IMG/VR virus record: IMGVR_UViG_3300031702_000009 | Span: 1 to 47,216 of that record | Length of the DNA stretch: 47,216 nucleotides | Source of the DNA: a virus | Strand: one strand, 5' to 3' | Shown: positions 42,791-47,216 of the stretch, piece by piece | How positions within the stretch are numbered: the first letter of the stretch is position 1 | Layout: the number at the start of each line of letters is the position of its first letter | Program-made: the position numbers and the translations under genes | Notes under the pieces: model-generated | Databases searched by the model: none | Seen by the model: the letters and a program-made list of their open reading frames with translations, nothing else | What the model was told of the DNA's origin: nothing

Positions 42791-43642
42791 TTTGGCTCTC
42801 TGCTGTAATACTCGTAAATGTTGCACATATGTAGGTCCAGCTTGTACTATATCGTCTATCATTTTAATAACAGGCAAGTACGCTTGTACCATAGTGTTTG
42901 GTATTGATCTACCTTGTGAAGCTAATTCTAAAAACTTACGTGCTTGTGCTAAGTTTTGTGTACCTACTAGGTATCTGTATAAACTAGCATCCTTTGCACT
43001 CATACCCAAGTCAGGCTTACTAACTGTAGGTTCATTGTCTACAACTGCTGACGTTTCTAAGTTGTTGTCGGCAGCTAGTTTACTAAACTCGTCTATTAAA
43101 TCACTAGTACGTAGTTTTGCTCTTGCCGCAATAAGCAATCTAGTAACTATCTTTTTCTTCTCTTGCATACTGGTGCTACTGTATTTTGCAAGTGCTCTTC
43201 TTATTGCTTTGTAGTCGCTGTTCGTTATGTTAAGATCAGCTTCTAGTTTAATTAGAAGTGTCATTACTCTATTAGGAACTGTGTTGTTACCGACGCTGTT
43301 TAAATATGCATCTAATACTTTGGTATTAATCTTAGTAGATGCTCTTGCACGTTTTGCCGCGTCTGGATCTTTAAGTTTCTCTTGTGCTGAATCAGGTCCT
43401 ACAATAAAATAGATAAAGTTATGTAAGTCAGTACCGGTAACACTAAAGTTTAAATAATTACCTTGTGACTTCTTAGCATAACGTGCGGCCTGACTTGCAT
43501 ATGTTGGGTACTGGCGCATTACTTCAAGCATTAACACTGTAAGGTACATACGTTCAGTACAGTCAGTATATGTTAACGTCTTAATATTGCCGCCAACGCT
43601 AGTCATTCTTGCTTCTGCTATCTCTTTAACAAAGTCCATCAT
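42779..43642 (-). CDS. Hypothetical helical protein coupled to the nucleotidyltransferase pair
   Basis: 287 residues, almost all helical; no signal, membrane segment or recognisable motif. Its start overlaps the stop of the ligase-like gene (ATGA), so it is the last gene of a four-gene coupled unit (45995-42779). A partner role to the two nucleotidyltransferase-like proteins is suggested only by the coupling. Confidence 0.65.
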   Translation of the reverse strand: MMDFVKEIAEARMTSVGGNIKTLTYTDCTERMYLTVLMLEVMRQYPTYASQAARYAKKSQGNYLNFSVTGTDLHNFIYFIVGPDSAQEKLKDPDAAKRARASTKINTKVLDAYLNSVGNNTVPNRVMTLLIKLEADLNITNSDYKAIRRALAKYSSTSMQEKKKIVTRLLIAARAKLRTSDLIDEFSKLAADNNLETSAVVDNEPTVSKPDLGMSAKDASLYRYLVGTQNLAQARKFLELASQGRSIPNTMVQAYLPVIKMIDDIVQAGPTYVQHLRVLQQRAKKTR

Positions 43643-44787
43643 CTTACTTCTGCTCTATTTGCCGCACTAAACGTTGCTCTTGATGTAAACTTCATATCGC
43701 CTTTGGGGTGAGCTAGTACATAGCCCTCACCGCCTGGTTGGCCGTTAATGCTTTGTTTAACTTCGCCACCTTGGCTATCAAATTTATTAATAATATCGTC
43801 CTTGGTAGTCATAACTGCTGATACTACAGTCCACATTGATGTGAACGCAACCTTGTGTTGACCAATATATTGTAACACTTTCACTTTCATCTTATCCGAA
43901 ACTTGTTTTCTGTTCTCTAACCAAGTTGCGAAGTCTCCACCTAGATCAATTAGTCCTGAGTCTACCTTGCTATTCATATATGTATATAGTAATTCAGGAA
44001 ACCCTTTCATTTGCTGTGTGGCTAGTGTGTTCGCATTTAATAGTTCATCTACACCTGCGGCATTGTTTTTAATTACTTGAGTAAGTTTGTCAATTGACGC
44101 TGTGTCAACATCAACAGGTGCTACTGTAGTTACACTAGGTACTACTAATAAATCCTTTTGATTATTAAACAAGTCAATGCTATTAAACGGACTTTCGTTG
44201 CCATCTGCATCTACTTCTCTATGTATTACAATACCGGATGTACTTGCGCCTATACGCTTACCTAAGTTACTGTCTACATCTACTGCATACTCAACAATCT
44301 GTGGCTTGAACAAATAGTTCTTTTCTTTAATTACTGGTGTTGACTTATATAATAGATCGCCTTTGAAGAACCCTCTATAATCTGCTGGCGTTGCGTTTTC
44401 GTATACAGTAAACAGTCCTGATAACTCAGCGGCAAATGCTATGCGCTTTGGATCTTCGCGGTACTTGCCGCCACTGCGACTAAGCATAATATCTTGTAGT
44501 TGTTCTGCACTCTTTGCTTTACCATCTGTTTTGACTGCCATGAATCCTGACTTGTCTGTGAATATAAACTCGCCTGCATCGTCGCGACCAAACACCATTG
44601 CAGGACTTCCGTCCCATTTAAGTGTTACTGTTTTATGGTCGTCTCCTGCCATACTGCGAAGTGCTTCAACTGCTCGCATTGCTCCTTTAGAGCCTTCCCA
44701 AAATACTAAATCTTCTGCATGTTGGATACGTGCTTGCATTTCTTTAAGAGGTTGCTTTACTGGTTGTTTAAATTCAACAAATCTCAT
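43639..44787 (-). CDS. KxDG ligase/nucleotidyltransferase-like protein (DUF6267-like)
   Basis: 382 residues, MRFVEFK start. TLKWDGSPAMVFGRDD (about 57-72) has the K-x-D-G of covalent nucleotidyltransferases. FAAELSGLFTVYEN resembles motif III, and SGIVIHREV near residue 185 resembles motif IV (normally EGhVhR/K). It resembles a widespread group of T4-like marine phage proteins (DUF6267, from memory). The group's reaction is not known; DNA/RNA end modification would fit the fold. Confidence 0.65.
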   Translation of the reverse strand: MRFVEFKQPVKQPLKEMQARIQHAEDLVFWEGSKGAMRAVEALRSMAGDDHKTVTLKWDGSPAMVFGRDDAGEFIFTDKSGFMAVKTDGKAKSAEQLQDIMLSRSGGKYREDPKRIAFAAELSGLFTVYENATPADYRGFFKGDLLYKSTPVIKEKNYLFKPQIVEYAVDVDSNLGKRIGASTSGIVIHREVDADGNESPFNSIDLFNNQKDLLVVPSVTTVAPVDVDTASIDKLTQVIKNNAAGVDELLNANTLATQQMKGFPELLYTYMNSKVDSGLIDLGGDFATWLENRKQVSDKMKVKVLQYIGQHKVAFTSMWTVVSAVMTTKDDIINKFDSQGGEVKQSINGQPGGEGYVLAHPKGDMKFTSRATFSAANRAEVR

Positions 44788-45998
44788 CTGCTCATCCTGT
44801 GTGCCATATCAATAATTTCGTTGCTACTCTCAGGCACTTCTTTACCTGCCTTAGCCATTGATTCTTTCCACGGAGCAATTAGCTCTGCGTAGTTTGGATC
44901 TTTCTTTAAATATGCAAGCATACTTTCAACCGTGTGCGTGTCAGCTTCTTTGGCACCCTTGCCTAACAATAGTTCCGGAATACCTTTACTCCAGTCATTA
45001 GTAACTACTTGGTCACCATTGTTAGGATCAACAACACCTAACACAGGACTAAACTTGTAACCTCGACCTCTTGCTAAACTTGACAACAATATTGCTCTGT
45101 CCATTCCACCAAACTGTTCTGTTCCTCCACGCTTGGCTCCGCGTTGGAAGTCAGGAGTAAGTGAAAACATAAAGTCTGTTTGAACAAAGCCGTTCTTAGC
45201 ATCGCCTTTGATAGGTGTGCGAAAGTGTACTTGGGCTCCGGCTAGCTGAATCCAACCATCCTGCTTAGTACGCCCCTTGTTCATAATATCTGCATCAGCA
45301 ATGCCTTGCTTCTTACACCACGCTGTAAGTGTAGCAATTAATTCTTGCTTGCTTACTTTGTTTTCGTCTGTGTTTAGATCCAAGTCACCTGAGCTATTCT
45401 TTTCAACTGACCCATCTGCATGTTGTTTTTTACCAGTAGTACCTAACCAATCTTGTTCGTCAAACACTAAGCCTGTAATCTTTTCAATAAACTGAATAGT
45501 AGGATGTACGTCTGCTGTAGCAATACGCTGAACCATTAGTTTTTTGTCTGGTTCAGTTTTAAATATGTTGCCGCCTTCTTTTAATACTTGCCCTGTAGAC
45601 ACTGCGCTTTCGTAAAAGCCTCTATCATTTCTGTTTGCTTGGTTGTATTGTACTACACCACGCTTGGCATCTAACGGAATTTGCTTCTTATCATTCGGTA
45701 ACCAAGCACCCTTTGTTTGATCCCAGGTATACATAACGCCGGCGTTATCTTTATACTGTGCCGAGCTTGGAATCTTGCTAGGATTTATCTTATCTGATTT
45801 AAATCGTGCTTTCTTCTTTGGCGCACTTTTTGTCTTAACAGCTGATGCAGTTGATGCAGGACCTTTGCGTCCGGATTGCGTTTGTGCTTTATTAATTTGT
45901 TGCTGTGCAAATGTTCCGCGCATCCAGTCATCGGCTTTCTTAACCCAACTGTCGCCCTTTTTACTTTTGCCTGCTTCTAACAGATCATCTATTTTCAT
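44784..45998 (-). CDS. Pol-beta-superfamily nucleotidyltransferase-like protein
   Basis: 404 residues. The N-terminal 130 residues are Lys-rich and partly disordered. The core contains NSSGDLDLNTDENKVSKQEL (about 205-224), with the D-x-D of the pol-beta fold, and FVQTDFMF with the third acidic residue. The first Gly-Ser helix motif is degenerate. It overlaps the ligase-like gene by ATGA. The pairing of two different nucleotidyltransferase folds is unusual. Substrate unknown. Confidence 0.6.
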   Translation of the reverse strand: MKIDDLLEAGKSKKGDSWVKKADDWMRGTFAQQQINKAQTQSGRKGPASTASAVKTKSAPKKKARFKSDKINPSKIPSSAQYKDNAGVMYTWDQTKGAWLPNDKKQIPLDAKRGVVQYNQANRNDRGFYESAVSTGQVLKEGGNIFKTEPDKKLMVQRIATADVHPTIQFIEKITGLVFDEQDWLGTTGKKQHADGSVEKNSSGDLDLNTDENKVSKQELIATLTAWCKKQGIADADIMNKGRTKQDGWIQLAGAQVHFRTPIKGDAKNGFVQTDFMFSLTPDFQRGAKRGGTEQFGGMDRAILLSSLARGRGYKFSPVLGVVDPNNGDQVVTNDWSKGIPELLLGKGAKEADTHTVESMLAYLKKDPNYAELIAPWKESMAKAGKEVPESSNEIIDMAHRMSR

Positions 45999-46246
45999 CT
46001 TTTACTCTCAATAATTTTATTAATTACTCTTTTAAACTTCTTAGGATCGCCTGTCCTAATTGAATTGAGGAAACGTCTCTCAAGTTCACTAGCTGTAGCA
46101 TCATCATACTGTTCATTAATTCTGTTTAATAGATTAATTGCACTCTCAATGATGTTGTTTGCAGACGACTCTATTAAATGGTCGTTACTCTTGGCCATTG
46201 ATAAGTTATTAAGTTCTTCCAAAATACTTCGTGTTCGTTTTTTCAT
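45995..46246 (-). CDS. Small helical phage protein
   Basis: 83 residues, charged, mainly helix (LNNLSMAKSNDHLIESSANN, SELERRFLNSIRTG, PKKFKRVINKI). GGAGTACAAC precedes the ATG and a GCTAAATA late element lies at 46265-46272. It starts the coupled run of four genes. Confidence 0.65.
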   Translation of the reverse strand: MKKRTRSILEELNNLSMAKSNDHLIESSANNIIESAINLLNRINEQYDDATASELERRFLNSIRTGDPKKFKRVINKIIESKR

Positions 46247-46264
46247 TGTTGTACTCCGATATAG

Positions 46265-46285
46265 TATTTAGCAAGCATATAAATA
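46265..46285. promoter_or_regulatory. Divergent late-type promoters
   Basis: GCTAAATA on the minus strand (46265-46272) faces the gene at 45995-46246. A perfect TATAAATA on the plus strand (46278-46285) stands 28 bases before the lipase ATG. The two elements lie five bases apart back to back. Confidence 0.55.
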
Positions 46286-46312
46286 CTAATGTAATTATAG
46301 AAGAGGTATGTT

Positions 46313-47065
46313 ATGAGCATTGAGTTATTAAGTTTCCAAAAACGGGCCCTTTTGTTTGCAACACTTTCAAGCATAGCATATAATAGCATGAAAGAAGCAA
46401 AAAGTCAAGCAAAAGGCTTAGGATTTACAACTGTTAAGTTTTATGAAAAGGACGGAGCGCAAGCATATCTTTTCCAAAATAAAACAGACTTGGTAATTGC
46501 GTGTCGCGGCACACAACCTACTGAATGGAACGACATTAGCGCAGATTTAAAAGCTGTGCCTGTAGTAGCAGAGACAGTATCAAGAGTACATCAAGGATTC
46601 AAAGCAGAAGTAGATGAGCTTTGGCCAATGATAATGGCAGACTTAATGTCAAAGAAGCCTAAACAAAAACTTTGGTTTTGTGGACATAGCCTTGGTGCTG
46701 GTATGGCAACTATTATGGCAAGTCGTTGTATGTACAATACTAAAGTACCTAATCCTGAAGAACTTTACACATATGGTTCACCGCGTGTAGGTTGGAAAGG
46801 TTATGTTGTACATTTAGGTGTAGTACATCATCGTTGGAAGAACAATAATGATATTGTTACTACTGTTCCTTTTGCTCTAATGGGATATAACCATCACGGC
46901 ACTCAGCACTACTTAAACTCATATGGACAGTATCGAGCACCTACTGGATGGCAAATGGTTAAAGATAGAATGCGCGGCATGTGGACTAGTATTAAATTAG
47001 GTAAGGTGGATAGCTTTAGTGATCATTCAATAGATGAATATATTAAGCACATATCTAAACTCTAA
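46313..47065 (+). CDS. Class 3 lipase-like alpha/beta hydrolase
   Basis: 250 residues. GHSLGAG (near 124-130) carries the nucleophile Ser. The Asp of NNNDIVTTVP and the His of FSDHSIDEY near the C-terminus complete the triad; ACRGTQPTEWNDI is the family's oxyanion region. No signal peptide. Such lipases are common in T4-like marine phages and may help membrane breakdown at lysis or alter host lipids. Ribosome-binding site AGAGG; late promoter at 46278-46285. It is one of only two plus-strand genes in the window. Confidence 0.88.
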   Translation: MSIELLSFQKRALLFATLSSIAYNSMKEAKSQAKGLGFTTVKFYEKDGAQAYLFQNKTDLVIACRGTQPTEWNDISADLKAVPVVAETVSRVHQGFKAEVDELWPMIMADLMSKKPKQKLWFCGHSLGAGMATIMASRCMYNTKVPNPEELYTYGSPRVGWKGYVVHLGVVHHRWKNNNDIVTTVPFALMGYNHHGTQHYLNSYGQYRAPTGWQMVKDRMRGMWTSIKLGKVDSFSDHSIDEYIKHISKL

Positions 47066-47216
47066 TCAAAATGTCCGCCCAGTACTACAACAAACTCTAA
47101 CTCGTCTTCTTCTATTTCAGTTTGCCAGCATTTACGATTGTTCCACGCTTCTTCAAACCCTTCTAGGTGTAGATAGAATTCGTTGTTGCCCCACATACGT
47201 TTAAAATAAGAATCAT
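47062..47216 (-). CDS. Partial hypothetical protein (C-terminal 50 residues)
   Basis: An open frame enters from the right edge and ends with TAG at 47062-47064, overlapping the lipase stop by 3 bases (convergent). The visible part reads DSYFKRMWGNNEFYLHLEGF..., acidic with several Trp, no known motif. The start lies outside the window. Confidence 0.5.
   Translation of the reverse strand, partial: DSYFKRMWGNNEFYLHLEGFEEAWNNRKCWQTEIEEDELEFVVVLGGHFD

Noticed and set aside
1-47216. Prophage attachment sites or integrase
   Set aside because: No integrase-like gene is present and the tRNA genes are complete or broken internally, not duplicated at ends; the gene set is that of a lytic T4-like phage.
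1-47216. Cyanophage identity based on heme oxygenase, bilin reductase and Hsp20
   Set aside because: No psbA, psbD or other photosystem genes are seen, and the permuted tmRNA fits an alphaproteobacterial host better; permuted tmRNAs also exist in some cyanobacteria, so this remains an inference.

Overview
The window looks like part of the genome of a T4-like marine myovirus. Genes are packed tightly, often with 4-base ATGA or 1-base TAATG overlaps, and nearly all lie on the minus strand. Class Ia ribonucleotide reductase (NrdA/NrdB) with glutaredoxin, a PAAR tail-tip protein, a beta-helix tail fibre, T4-type late promoters (TATAAATA and variants) and a tRNA cluster all point to a phage. There are no photosystem genes. 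A circularly permuted, alphaproteobacterial-style tmRNA suggests an alphaproteobacterial host (inference), possibly SAR11-like. I see no major capsid, portal or terminase genes, so the window is only part of the genome.

Layout. 1-2.8 kb: tRNA cluster (Tyr, Trp, Glu, Thr, Gly, Ser, one odd tRNA-like gene and two tRNA half-genes) with an HNH endonuclease gene inserted on the plus strand. 2.8-9.8 kb: small early genes with ClpP, TilS, a GIY-YIG-like protein, a SprT-like protease and two 2OG-Fe(II) oxygenases. 9.8-14.5 kb: five exported or membrane proteins, one carrying twelve 22-residue Cys-rich repeats. 14.7-19.8 kb: a PD-(D/E)xK-like protein, a bilin reductase (PcyX type) with heme oxygenase, ClpS, Hsp20, a second PD-(D/E)xK-like protein and GMP reductase. 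19.8-27.1 kb: a third oxygenase, ribosomal protein bS21, membrane proteins, three exported proteins (two clear lipoproteins), a SleB-type cell-wall hydrolase, a thermonuclease and a porin-like beta-barrel. 27.2-27.5 kb: tmRNA. 27.5-34.7 kb: a Rieske-oxygenase-like protein without cluster ligands, ferredoxin-NADP reductase, PAAR protein, glutaredoxin, NrdB, NrdA. 34.7-47.2 kb: tail fibre, RecB-like exonuclease, NifU-like Fe-S carrier, virion and assembly candidates (one with a probable -1 frameshift), two nucleotidyltransferase-like genes and a plus-strand lipase.

How it fits together. Two promoter classes are visible. More than a dozen minus-strand sites match TTGACA-N16/17-TATAAT and precede takeover and metabolic genes, tRNAs and tmRNA. 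A second set, [G/T/A][A/C]TAAATA, precedes structural and envelope genes. The gene content suggests control of host translation (tRNAs, TilS, bS21, tmRNA), of proteolysis and folding (ClpP, ClpS, Hsp20, tmRNA tag ending ALAA), of nucleotides (GuaC, NrdAB, Grx), of redox and iron chemistry (heme oxygenase, bilin reductase, FNR, NifU-like, three 2OG oxygenases, the Rieske-like protein), and strong remodelling of the cell envelope.
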